The position numbers and the translations under genes are program-made. This document shows, one piece after another, positions 10,276-20,495 of a stretch of 64,000 nucleotides of DNA (its first letter is position 1; each line of letters starts with the position of its first letter). Below the pieces are notes generated by a model. That model searched no databases, was not told the DNA's origin, and saw only the letters and a program-made list of their open reading frames with translations. Origin of the DNA: Vombatus ursinus (Eukaryota > Chordata > Mammalia > Diprotodontia > Vombatidae); NCBI RefSeq assembly GCF_900497805.2, contig NW_020954611.1, forward strand, positions 1,834,517-1,898,516. Reading direction: 5' to 3'.

Positions 10276-12487
10276 TTGGCTAAGGCATTAATTACTTGAA
10301 AAGAGTAGGAGTAGAGACATTTGGAATCACATCCTACTGATTCTCTGATCAGATGTCAGGATACCATGAAACTTTAGATGGGAATCCTTTTTCTTCTAAA
10401 CATCTTGAGGGAATATTGATGATATACCTTGATGAGTGAGGGAGGGCGTGATCAGGCTACATTGTAATGCTGTATACCAGCTAAGAGATCATATTCTTAG
10501 GTGCCTGTGAAAGCAGACAGGCTAATTTTTTTCAACTCCAATTAAAACATCACCTCAAATAATTCTGTGGTAAACCAATGACTGTGATAATGTGGCATTG
10601 GAGTACCATCCAGAAGGATAAAAGACATTTCCTAGAAATTGTATCCTTCTCCTGCCGTTGGAAGGACTTTATAAACATACCATGGGGAAGTTAAGGAGAG
10701 GCAACACATTCCAACCAACACACGTGTCAATAAGAGAAAGGAACAAGGCTCATTGGACCTTTAGAAGGCCACTGGCTTGAATAACTTGCTGGAGAATACT
10801 GAATATCAATACAGTACCAAACTCCAGGATGATTGGGTGATACTGAAATAAAGTGCTGGGAAGGAGAAATAGCGAAGTCCACTCAACCACCCATGACTAT
10901 GCACATAATGAAAAAGGATTTTCAGAATATTTTTTCCACCTGAAGACAATGTATTAAAGATACTATATACATATTTGTAGGAATGACTAAAAACATTGGA
11001 AAGATTCCTGTGCCAATTAAAAGAGATGACTAAAAAACTCAAATTATTTTTCAGTCCTGTGATGTCTATATGCAGTGGGTTGCAGGTCTTTGGGATTTTT
11101 TGGTTTCATCTGTTTCCTAACCAAGATCACTGTTTAAAAAATGCCAATTTTTTGTTGGTACCTCTGCAAACCCAGTCCTTTTCCCACTGACCATTAACAG
11201 CGAAAGGTTAGTGGAAAGAACAATAGCTTTGTCTAAGACTGTGTCTAAATAATGCCAAACATCTGGAAGAACATTGGAAAATGGAGTCAGATACTCTCAT
11301 TAGTGGTCTATATGATGCCAAGCATCTGGATATTTAGAAATATCCATCTAATTGCCTAGATTTTTCAAGTTTCCTCCAGGTATGACACCCTGCAGACACA
11401 GGATGAGTTGAACCCTAACTCATGTACAGGGGATTCTGCCAGTTGAATGAGAGTAATTTGCTCTTCCATTGTAGGCCTCATTTGTGTGGTTTTTGTGACA
11501 AAATGTAACTTAATGTTTTGAAATTCATTCCTTCATGAGTCAGGGTATACTAGAACTGATGATCATCAAATTCCTTGTAGGTGGACCAATCATCCATCTC
11601 TTATCTGGGAAAGCTTTGTCATTCTGCTCTGCAGTTTGACCCTACTGAGCATCATAAAGTTCACAGAACTGTTTCTTTATTTAAGTAGGGTCTGCCTTTA
11701 AGTTGATGACTATTTTGCTCGATTGAAAAGGAAAAAAAAATCTCAAGTATGGCAAAAAAACTGGGGCAGCACATATGATTTGAATTACACTCAGATAATC
11801 ACCATTCTTGGCGAGCCCAAGGTTGGCAGGAAAGCTTGAATTTCTCCTAGGAGACATTTCTCAGCTTAACTTTTAACAAGGGCTACAATTGAGTCCTGCC
11901 TTCAAATGAAAACCGAAGGAGTGCAACCTATTTCAAGCCTTTACTGACATCTCTAGTCTGCTTTGAAATAAGTTCTTTGAGGAGAATAGCATTCATGTGT
12001 TATATTGGAAGCAGTAAAAACCAGCCAAAAAAAGATTGTTCAAAAGGAAAAAAAATCCTCTCTAAGTTTAACCTCTGCTTGAAGCCACTAAGCATTGTCT
12101 CCCAGACATCGTCATGTTTCTTGAACTTAAATAGAAACCTAAACATTTACTTTTTTTTTTTTGATCAATGAACTTTCCAATGAACTCTATGGACCATTGC
12201 CATCTGCCCCTTATTCGAGGACCATTTGGGAGTCATTAGCACTTGTAGAAAAAAAAAAGAACAAGGTAAATAATACATTTTGTGATGCCAAATCCCAATA
12301 GTGTCTCCACATCCTTAAGCAAAGATTTCTTTTGAGGAACGTATTCACCTTTCTGTGGAATTCGGGATAGAACTCAAAGATTTGGTCACATGGATCACCT
12401 CATCTAAGGGCATGGATGCAGCAAAATCCCTAAACCAGAGTTCAGGCTATATTAAATATGTGACTTCCTAGAAGAGAATCAGCATAT
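10276..12487. other. Unassigned sequence with a short diverged direct repeat
   Basis: Over 2.2 kb with no gene or known repeat recognised. A 17-bp imperfect direct repeat, aatgccaaacatctgga at 11251-11267 and gatgccaagcatctgga at 11314-11330, lies 63 bp apart. Frames are short and motif-free. Confidence 0.4.
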
Positions 12488-12690
12488 AGATAGAAGGCCA
12501 CAATTAAAGTCAGAAAAATGTGAGCCCAGGTCCCAACTCTGATTTGTACTAGCTGTGTGAGCATGGGTGAGTCAGTTAACTTTTTACTGCTCCAGGCAAG
12601 TCTCTAGGGCTTTAAGTTGTAGATGAGTGACCTGGTGTGGGTGGGTTGGTAAAGGGATTTCCCACTGTGGATGAAATCACAAATCCAGAC
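12488..12690 (+). mobile_element. Ther-1/MIR-type SINE
   Basis: Head and core (tagctgtgtgagcatgggtg at 12550-12569), middle (ctccaggcaagtctctaggg) and end (gatgaaatcacaaatccaga) are in the same order as the copy at 60040-60265. Confidence 0.6.
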
Positions 12691-14471
12691 CTGGGAGATA
12701 CAGGAGAACCAAACAGAAGCTACTTAGAAATTGCTGGAAGGAAATGATTGTCATTTCCATCTAAGTCCACTAGTGAGATAAAAATAATGAGTTATCTGTG
12801 CCAAATAGGGATCAGCATCTGAAATAAGATGGCAGACCAGGAAGTATTTGGGGATCTACTGTAGGCCTCAGCTTAGTACTGCATCATCATTGTAAGCCCA
12901 TTTATATGTGACTAGTAGAGCTAACTGAAATGGGGGGAGGATGGTGATCACAGAATAAGTCAAATTGTTTAGCCTACATAGTGTTAAATAACCAGTTTGA
13001 TTTCCACACTCAACCAATTGTTTCAGTCACCAAACTGCAAACTTTGTTGGCATTTTATGGACAGCAAACTCAAGGCTTCTTTGATGTATGGGTCCCAGCT
13101 CTGGTCCTTTAAGTGTAAAAAGGTCAAACTGACCCATAGAAAAAGAATTCCATGGTCAAGCATTCATGTGGCAAGTTTACATTCAAATGTTAGCTCTACT
13201 CTCATTTTGACTGGGTTTTTCTTGTCTTTCCAGGCCTTTGGTTCATCCTCACGCTTCATTCTCAATGTAATTTCTGCTCCTGACTGCCTATTTGCTTTGT
13301 CCTATATCTGGTCCACATTTGCACCTTCCATTTCATCTCTTTCCATTGGCATGAAAATGCTTCTCTTCATCAGTTCTGTTTTGAACCTTGGTAATCAGCA
13401 CTGACAAACATTTTGAAATTACAGCTCTTAGTTCCCAATGCCCCACTCTCACCTCATATAACAAACACAGCTACTCTTTGAGAGAAGTAGGAGACATAGC
13501 CAAGACCAACTGTCCAGTGAGGACACTGTTTTAGACCCATTAGGATACATACCACCATTATGAAAAGAATAACAGTTCATGCTGAGATTTAACCCCTGAA
13601 ACAACTCTAACAATTATGTGATTATGTGTTATCCTGGATTAACACGGGGCTCCAGAGCCTTTGATATTATAGAACTTGGCTGTTCCATGACATCTAAAGA
13701 ATCTTATTTTTAATAGACAAGTCATTGGGTAATAACTGCATACTAGTCTTTTGTTTGAAACATTTATTTGAGTTCAGCACTATAAGGTAGATAAACAAGT
13801 GTTTCACAGATGCAAAATGTCACTTCATATATTTTAAACAGTCTCCATGCTTGCTATGCCTTAAATGTGAAGATCTGTCTGATTGAATGCATATTTTCAA
13901 CTGTTAATCCTGGAGCTACATCTGCTTCACATCACCTGTTCAAAGTGATCCATTTTCCTCCAGGGTCACCTAATGATCATAATGAAATGGGCAAAAGTCA
14001 AGGACGATTGCAACCATTTTTTTTTAAACCAGGGCTTCTTCATGTTTAATGGCACAAGGTATTACAGAGTATTCACCTAATAAAATAAAGTATCTACCTC
14101 ATCATTGACCAGGCTGTAAAGTTATGAAGATTAATAAAGTCAAATGTAAAAAGTATATTGAAGTTCTCTCATAGAAGAAGTTATCACATTAGGAATCATA
14201 TAAAGTTCTATCAGGTCCAAATAAACGCCAAATTCCTTTATTTTTGGCATTTTATATCCTCCATGAATCTGTTCTAGCCTATCTTTCTGGCCTTACTTCA
14301 CACTACTCCCTGATGTCTATATTGTAGTTATACTCCAGCTACCCTGAGTAATTACCATCCCCAAGTATACCCTTTGTTTTTCCATCTCCACATTTCTTAG
14401 CATACTTTTTCCTATTTTAGAATCTAAAATGGCCTCTCCCCTCAATCCACCTGTTAACATCCTACTCAGCC
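12691..14471. other. Unassigned sequence
   Basis: About 1.8 kb without a recognised repeat or gene. A 135-residue plus frame at 12997-13404 shows no family motif, no signal peptide and ordinary composition, so I do not call it a gene. Confidence 0.4.
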
Positions 14472-14752
14472 TAAAGGAAAAAAACTTAGGGAGAGTCATG
14501 ATAGCTGACTTTAAGTATTTGAAGGAGGGATTCCTCTCACTCTAGCCCCGTAAGACAGAGCTGAGAGCAATGGGTGGAATTTCAAAGAAATAAAGCTTGG
14601 TAACCTATAAGGAAAAAATTCCCAATAGTCAGAGTGACTCAAGTATGAAATGGGCTGCCCTAGAAGGTAGTGTGAGTCCCCTATTCCCCAGCAGAGCTCT
14701 TTAAACAAAGGCTGAAGAACCACTTACTGGTTGGGGATGTCTTACAAGCTTA
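14472..14752 (+). mobile_element. CR1/L3-type LINE, 3' region, first part
   Basis: Sense words of the family's 3' portion: gagagcaatgggtggaattt at 14561-14580, aaatgggctgccctagaagg and aaaggctgaagaaccactta at 14706-14725. The extreme 3' end is absent here but a matching end occurs at 16036. Confidence 0.65.
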
Positions 14753-14859
14753 CCAGGCTACAGTCCGAACTCTTCCATCATGCACCAGAGAACTCTTTAG
14801 TGAGAAGATCGCTGCAGCCCTGGAATTCATACCTGGGAAATATTACCAAGCTGTAATCC

Positions 14860-15028
14860 AGACTTTTGTATCATGCTTCCTCTCCCTTTCCAGTTTCCTT
14901 TGATGTGATTTCTTCCTTTATTAAGAATGGAACTCCTTTTATGTGTTTTGGTATTCCTAGTGCTTAGCACAATACCAGGCCCATTGGGAATGCTTCATAA
15001 ATATTTGTTGAATGACTGACAGGTGATG
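14860..15028 (+). mobile_element. LINE L2, 3' terminus
   Basis: Sense L2 end with tagtgcttagcacaatacca at 14959-14978 and aaatatttgttgaatgactg at 14999-15018. Confidence 0.75.
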
Positions 15029-15041
15029 GAGACTCTGTGTG

Positions 15042-15154
15042 CTTGCATTGGCTATCTGTTCCTGGAATTTTCCCCCACCACCTCTGCTTCCTGGCCTTTC
15101 CTGATTTCCTTCAAGACTCAGCTCAATTCTGATCTTCTTCAAGAAGCCTTTCCC
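15042..15154 (+). mobile_element. LINE L2, left part of a split copy
   Basis: L2 3' UTR words tttccttcaagactcagctc (15105-15124) and cttcttcaagaagcctttcc. The copy is interrupted by an L1 after agaagcctttccc (15142-15154); the same word recurs at 15812 where L2 resumes. Confidence 0.7.
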
Positions 15155-15811
15155 AAAAAGCACATGCATGTACAAAAATATTTATAGCACCTCTTTTTGT
15201 GGTGGCCAAGAACTGGAAATTGAGGGGATGAATATCAGTTGGAGAATGGCTGAACAAGTTGTGGCATATGAATGTAATGGAATACTATTGGGCTATAAAA
15301 AATGATGAACAGGCAGATTTCAGAAAAAAAAACAACTTGGAAAGATTTATATGAACAGTTGCTGAGTGAAGTGTACAGAACCTAGGAGAACATTGTACAC
15401 AGTAACAGCAACATTGTGCAACAACTAATATTGATAGACTTGACTTTTCTCAATGATGCAAGAATCTAAGACAATTCCAAAAGATTCATGATGGAAAATG
15501 CTATCCACATCCAGAGTACGAATGATGGAGTCTGAATGCATATCGAAGCATACTATTTTCTCGTTTTTGTTTTTTTTTCTTTCTTGTGGTTCTTCGTTTT
15601 TGTTCTGATTCCTCTTTCACAACATGAGTAATGTGGAAATATATGTAATATGATTGTAATGGTACAGTCTATATCAGGTTGCTTGCCATCTTGGGAATGG
15701 GGAAGGGGAGGGAGGGAAAGAGGGAGAAAAAAATTTGGAGCTCAAAATGTTGAAAACTATCTTTACATGTAATTGAAAAAAATGAAATACTATTAAGTGG
15801 AGGAAAAAAAC
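15155..15811 (+). mobile_element. LINE L1, 5'-truncated 3' end, inserted in L2
   Basis: Sense L1: the end of ORF2 (a short YY-AIKNDEQ-like segment around 15285-15316, equivalent to the EYYAAIKND motif of human L1 ORF2p) followed by the marsupial-type 3' UTR and an A-rich tail from about 15774. A 12-13-bp duplication (agaagcctttccc versus agaagccttcccc) flanks it. Too short to code for a working enzyme. Confidence 0.85.
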
Positions 15812-16033
15812 AGAAGCCTTCCCCCTTCCTGCTCCTTCTCAGTGTCTTCCTATGTGTACATAGTTGTATGTATGTTTTCTCCTTATTAGGATGTGAGCTC
15901 CTTGACAGCAGAAGCTGTTTTGTGTTTTTCTGTTTTGGAGGATTGGGGCTTTCTTTGTATCCCCAGAACTTAGCACAATGCCTGGCACATAGTAAGCTCT
16001 CAATACATGCTTGTTGATAACTGACTGGAAAGG
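15812..16033 (+). mobile_element. LINE L2, right part of the split copy
   Basis: Continues from 15154: gatgtgagctccttgacagc at 15890-15909, gtatccccagaacttagcac, and the end caatacatgcttgttgataa. Confidence 0.8.
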
Positions 16034-16035
16034 TT

Positions 16036-16108
16036 AGCAGTTTGGACTAGATGGTAACTGACATTCTTTCCAACTCTAAGTTTCTACAGAATGCTATGAC
16101 AGTCAGTC
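16036..16108 (+). mobile_element. CR1/L3-type LINE, 3' terminus
   Basis: The family's last bases: gtttggactagatggtaact at 16041-16060, then ttccaactctaagtttct. It may complete the copy that stops at 14752, with the L2 and L1 stack inserted between. Confidence 0.55.
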
Positions 16109-16109
16109 C

Positions 16110-16482
16110 TTTTTTCAGTCAAGCTTAAATGCCATGAGGTCTCTCCTCTTCTCCCCCTGCCCCCAGCTAGAAGGGATTTCTGCCTTATCTGACCTCATAG
16201 CACTATATATTCTGCTCATGCATATACCATACTTTAATTTGTATTTTATCTATCCATTTTATCATGTCTTATCACCCTTATTAGAAAATAAGCTCTTGGA
16301 TGGTTTGGACTCTGTTTAATCTATTTTGGTATCACCTCCCCCCCACCCCAGACTGCCCCCACCCCTTGTGTGGGGGGAGGGGGGGGTGATACTAAAATAG
16401 AGCAAACACAGTCCCTATCCTCCAATAGCTTACCCTAGCACTGTGCTTTGCCACACTTAGGCACTTAATAAATGAATTAATA
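16110..16482 (+). mobile_element. LINE L2, 3' terminus, rearranged inside
   Basis: Sense L2 3' UTR up to ttagaaaataagctcttgga (16281-16300), then a fold-back at 16289-16432, then the normal L2 end resumes with ccctagcactgtgctttgcc (16433-16452) and cacttaataaatgaatta. Confidence 0.75.
16289..16432. repeat. Imperfect inverted repeat (hairpin) within L2
   Basis: The left arm 16289-16350 and right arm 16371-16432 are 62 bp each and complementary at about 50 of 62 positions, around a 20-bp spacer. The inner ends are C-rich and G-rich (ctattttggtatcacct versus tgatactaaaatag). The right arm is an inverted copy of L2 sequence lying between normal L2 flanks, as expected from a template switch during replication. 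Confidence 0.8.
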
Positions 16483-17247
16483 TTATATTTTTAAAGTGCC
16501 TTGATCATAGCTGAAATCTGCGCATTTTTCCTGATTTTTTTTTCGGCTCCGTATAGTAATAGTGGATCATAGAGTACAACAGCCAAAAGACAGGGAGACT
16601 TTGTCTTGCCTAACATTTAAAAAACTCAGGGTACAACAGAACACTAGTGTTTTCTTTATTCTTTGTTTGGTAGTTGTGAAGTCTCACGTTTTATTTCATT
16701 CCTAAATCTTAGAAATCTAGTCAGCCTCACTATATATTTCAAGTGGGCCCCATGCCTTGCCAGCATATTTTACAAGCAAGAAAATGAAACCAAACCATAA
16801 ATATGAAAATAGTTCTGCTGAAACAAAGGAATGGTTTTTGATTTGACATCCGTACAGGTTTTCTACAATGTGTTCAGTGTTTGGGTTGAATGAGTCAACT
16901 CATGTATCCCAGGAGTCTGGCAACACCCTTACTATCATTAGAGAGGGGAGAACTTTTTTTAAAGCAATAAATCCTCATATATTTGTGCCTCTTCCTGAGG
17001 AAAAGAAAAGCAATTAATTATGTAATCAAATCTTTGAGATGGTTCTAATTCTTAGCCAATTACACAGCATCTCAGCTCAGGGAAACCTGGGGATCTTTCT
17101 TTGTAAATGTTCTAATTAAAGCTATGTCAACACATCAGAAAGTGAAAGGAGATCTGGTAAATATCCAACTAATTTGATGGCTGTAAAGAATCCATTCAAA
17201 TAATTTGAGCTCTAAAACATAAAATTGTAAAGAAAACTAAAGGTAAT
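16483..17247. other. Unassigned sequence, possible conserved non-coding block
   Basis: No repeat recognised. The part at 16990-17245 is AT-rich with clustered homeodomain-like cores (gcaattaattatgtaatc at 17010-17027). That is only suggestive of a regulatory element. Confidence 0.3.
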
Positions 17248-17465
17248 AACAGCTATTATTTCCACCCCATCTTAAAGTTTATATAAAATATTTCTAAAAA
17301 CCCTATAAGGTAGGCAACTCCATTATTTTTTACACATTTGGTCTATGAGGAAACTAAGGTTTGCAGGCCCACCGCTCATGGCTATTGTAGTAAAACTGAG
17401 ACCTGAATGAAGGTCTGCTGTTGTCAAGTCATGGGCTCTCTCCATCACACCAAGCTACATCCCTA
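17248..17465 (-). mobile_element. CORE-SINE (MIR group), diverged
   Basis: Antisense tail ataacagctattatttccac near 17246-17265, core ctatgaggaaactaaggttt at 17343-17362, and a decayed reversed head. Confidence 0.55.
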
Positions 17466-17879
17466 ATGGTAGGAATTTCAGCAACAATAGAAGGCCAGCA
17501 GGGCAGAGACATCTAGAGATGGGGGCCTTTTGAATCTCTCAAATCGTTCGGTCTCCAAGGCCTACATTTTGGAGCCTATTTTTTTTTTTAAAAAAAAGAG
17601 CCATTCAGAGGAGGAAATGAGATGTATGAAAGAAATAGTTGAATTTCCAACTGAATGAATGACTTGTGAGCACAGCTGTTATAAAGCAATAGCCAGGCTT
17701 TAGTGAAGAGATAAAATGCTTTCAATTAGTGAGCATTTGAAGGCATTATCTGAGGAAAGCACCTGGCTCTTTTTAAACAGCTAAAGTTAGCTTGGAGAGA
17801 CAGTTTACAAATCATGGCTGAAAACCAATCCCATTACTTTGTAGTTGATTCTTTGCTTTTGTGTTAAAAATGATCATGC
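17466..17879. other. Unassigned sequence, possible conserved non-coding block
   Basis: Repeat-free apart from a T/A homopolymer near 17580-17598. It has an AT-balanced, non-repetitive composition like a conserved non-coding element, but there is no comparative evidence. Confidence 0.3.
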
Positions 17880-17946
17880 TCGAGTCAATTATTATGTGCC
17901 CACTATGTACAAGCACTTATGCTCTGCACCGTAAATGCAAAGACAA
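17880..17946 (-). mobile_element. LINE L2, antisense 3'-end scrap
   Basis: attatgtgcccactatgtac at 17889-17908 and the reversed AGCACTT word identify the terminal L2 segment. Confidence 0.5.
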
Positions 17947-18194
17947 TGTAATTTAATGTAATTAATAACTTTATATCAGTCATTTCAAGACATATTTCCT
18001 CAACGCTACCTTGTAACAAAGATGAATAATCAAGCAAAACAGACTAATACAGTAACCCATGTCTGATGGCATATAAAACACTCTGCACCTATAGCCCACT
18101 ACCTTTTAAAGAAAAGGAGAGAGATTCCATTCCTCATTTCTTTGCCAGAGTAAGATTAGTCATTACAATTACACAGCAGGAGACTTTATTTTAA
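17947..18194. other. Unassigned sequence
   Basis: Nothing recognised. Confidence 0.3.
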
Positions 18195-18380
18195 TGATCT
18201 TTTAATTTACTCATTGTAGTCATTCTGTATATTGTTTTGCCTGGTTCTGCTTGCTTTGCATTGTATCAGTTTATATAGATCTTCCCATGTTTCTCTGAAT
18301 TTGTCATATACAGATTAAGGTACGATAATATTTCATTATATCCATGTATCACATTTTTTCCAGTCTTCACCAAATCAATG
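18195..18380 (-). mobile_element. LINE L1 fragment (ORF2 end), antisense
   Basis: ttctgcttgctttgcattgt and cagtttatatagatcttccc correspond to the antisense L1 segment seen more clearly at 43400-43440. Short and diverged. Confidence 0.6.
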
Positions 18381-18429
18381 GGCACCTACTGAACAGAATG
18401 TTGCACTTGAAGTCAGTAAGTTAAAATAC

Positions 18430-18618
18430 AATTTCAGCCCAGCTACTGGGATAAGTACTTATTTCAACAAAAATGACTGGAAATGGAAAGCAGTCTAACA
18501 AAAGTTAGATTTAGACCAACATCTCACATTACATACCAACAAAAATCTCCAATTGGATCCATGCCTTAGATATAAAAGATTACATAATAAATTAGAAGAG
18601 TGAGGAAGAAATTCTCTT
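18430..18618 (+). mobile_element. LINE L1 fragment (ORF2), sense
   Basis: Words such as caattggatccatgccttag and ataataaattagaagagtga (18584-18603) resemble the L1 ORF2 stretch that in human L1 encodes the part with WIKDLNV and LEENLG. It ends where the HAL1 insertion begins. Confidence 0.5.
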
Positions 18619-18633
18619 CAATATCATTGTATT
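18619..18633. repeat. Target-site duplication, left copy
   Basis: caatatcattgtatt, repeated exactly at 21282-21296. It fixes the 3' end of the minus-strand HAL1 at 18634, directly followed by its A-tail (T run on plus). Confidence 0.9.
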
Positions 18634-19424
18634 TTTTTTACACAGTATCAACAATGTATTTATTTTACATTTTTTTTAAACATGTGTTTTTAAAACTTTG
18701 GGTTCCAAATTTTCTCCCTTCCTCCCTCCCCACCCACCTTCATTGATAAGGCAAGCAGCTAAATATAGGTTATATATGTGTAGTTATGCAAAACACTTCC
18801 ATAGTAGACATGCTGTGAAAAACTAACTCTATTTCCCTTAATCCTATCCCACCCACCCATTTAATATATTCTTTCTTTTGACCCTGTCCCTCCTCAGAAG
18901 TATTTGCTTCTGATTACTCCCTTTCCCAATCTGCCCTCCTCTCTATCATTCCCCTATTCTCTTGTCCCCTTCCCCCTCCCCATTTTCCTGTAGGGTAAGA
19001 CAGATTTCCACACCCAATTGAGTGTGGATGTTATTCTCTCCTTAAGTCAAATCCTATGAGAATAAGATTCACTCATTCCCTCTTACCTTCCCCTGTTTCC
19101 CCTCCACTGTAGGAGCCTTTTCTTTTCTGGGTTTTTTTTTTGTGGGATAATTTACCCCATCCTACCTCTCCCTTTCTCCTCCTAGTATATTCCTCTCACC
19201 CCTTAATTTTATTCTCCAGATATGACCCCTTCATTTTCAACTCACCTGTGCCCTCTATCGATCAATCTATATCTATATATATATGTACATATAGTTTTTT
19301 CCCCTCCAACTACCCTAATACTGACAAAGGTCTCATGAGTTACAAATATCATCTTTCCATGCAGGAATGTAAACAGTTCAACCTTAATAAGTCTCTTATC
19401 ATTTTCTCTTTCCTGTTTACCTCT
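18634..19424 (-). other. HAL1 3' UTR
   Basis: About 790 bp between the ORF1 stop and the A-tail. It is purine-rich on the minus strand (C/T-rich on plus), as L1 3' UTRs often are. No reverse-transcriptase or endonuclease motif is visible in any frame. The plus-strand frame at 19140-19523 is a by-product of this composition. Confidence 0.7.
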
Positions 19425-20495
19425 TCATGTTCCACTCGAGTCTTGTATTTGAAAATCAAATTTTCTATTCAACTCTGGTCTTTTCATCAAGAACGCTTGA
19501 AAGTCCTCTATTTCACTGAATGACCATTTTTTCCCCTGCAGGATTATACTCAGTTTTGCTGGGTAGGTGATTCTTGGTTGTAATCCTATCTCCTTTGCTC
19601 TCCAGAATATTATATTCCATGCCCCGTGGTCCCTTAATGTAGAAGCAGCTAAATCTTGTGTTATCCTGATTGTGTTTCCACAATACTTGAATTGTTTCTT
19701 TCTGGCTGCTTGTAATATTTTCTCCTTGACCTGGGAACTCTGGAATTTGGCTACAATATTCCTAGGAGTTTTCCTTTGGGCATCTTTTTCAGGAGGAGAT
19801 TGGTGGATTCTTTCAATTTCTATTTTGCCCTCCAGTTCTAAAATATCAGGAAGGTTTTCCTTGATCATTTCTTGAAAGATGATATCTAGGCTCTTTTTTT
19901 GATCATGGCTTTCAGATAGTCCAATAATTTTTAAATTCTCTCTCCTGGATTTATTTTCCAGGTCAGTTGTTTTTCCAATGAGGTATTTCATATTGGTTTC
20001 TAATTTTTCATTCTTTTGGATTTGTTTTACAGTGTCTTGATTTCTCATAAAGTCACTAGCTTCCAATTGCTCTATTCTAATTTTTAAGGAAGTGTTTTCT
20101 TCAGTAATCTTTTGGACTTCCTTTTCCATGTGGCCAATTTTGCTTTTTAGGGCATTCTTCTCCTCATTGGCTTTTTGGACTTCTTTTGCCATTTGGGTTA
20201 GGCTATTTTTTAAGGTGTTATTTTCTTCAGTATTTTTTTGAGTCTCCTTTAGCAAGCTGTTGACTTGTTTTTCGTGATTTTCTTACGTCACTCTCAGTTT
20301 TTCCTCTACTTCTCTTACTTGCTTCTCAAAATCCCTTTTGAGCTCTTCCAAGGCCTGGGACTGATTCATATTCTTCTTGGAGGCTTTGGATGTAGGAGCT
20401 TTGGCTTTGTTGTCTTCTTCTGGTTGTATGCTTTGATCTTCTTTATCACCAAAATAAGATAATGTAGTCTAACTCTTTTTGTGCTACTTACTCAT
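19425..20495 (-). pseudogene. L1-type ORF1 protein (RNA-binding chaperone), interrupted by three stops
   Basis: The product would be a 356-residue L1 ORF1p, an RNA-binding trimer that coats LINE RNA. I place the start at the ATG 20495-20493, because the frame from there runs into the long open part. In-frame stops occur at codons 4 and 9 (both TAG, as expected from CAG by C-to-T) and codon 71 (TAA, 20285-20283). Codons 81-356 are open. Order: charged N-terminus; coiled coil about 50-170 with heptads (KEVQKANEEKNALKSKI region); RRM start LENKSRRENLKIIGL at 179-193; TPRNIVAKF at 243-251; C-terminal domain with YPAKLSI at 311-317. Human L1 ORF1p is 338 residues and has the same domain order. Confidence 0.85.

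Noticed and set aside
12997-13404. 135-residue plus frame as a possible gene
   Set aside because: No domain, signal or homologous motif recognised; length is compatible with chance in AT-rich DNA, and no splice or promoter support.
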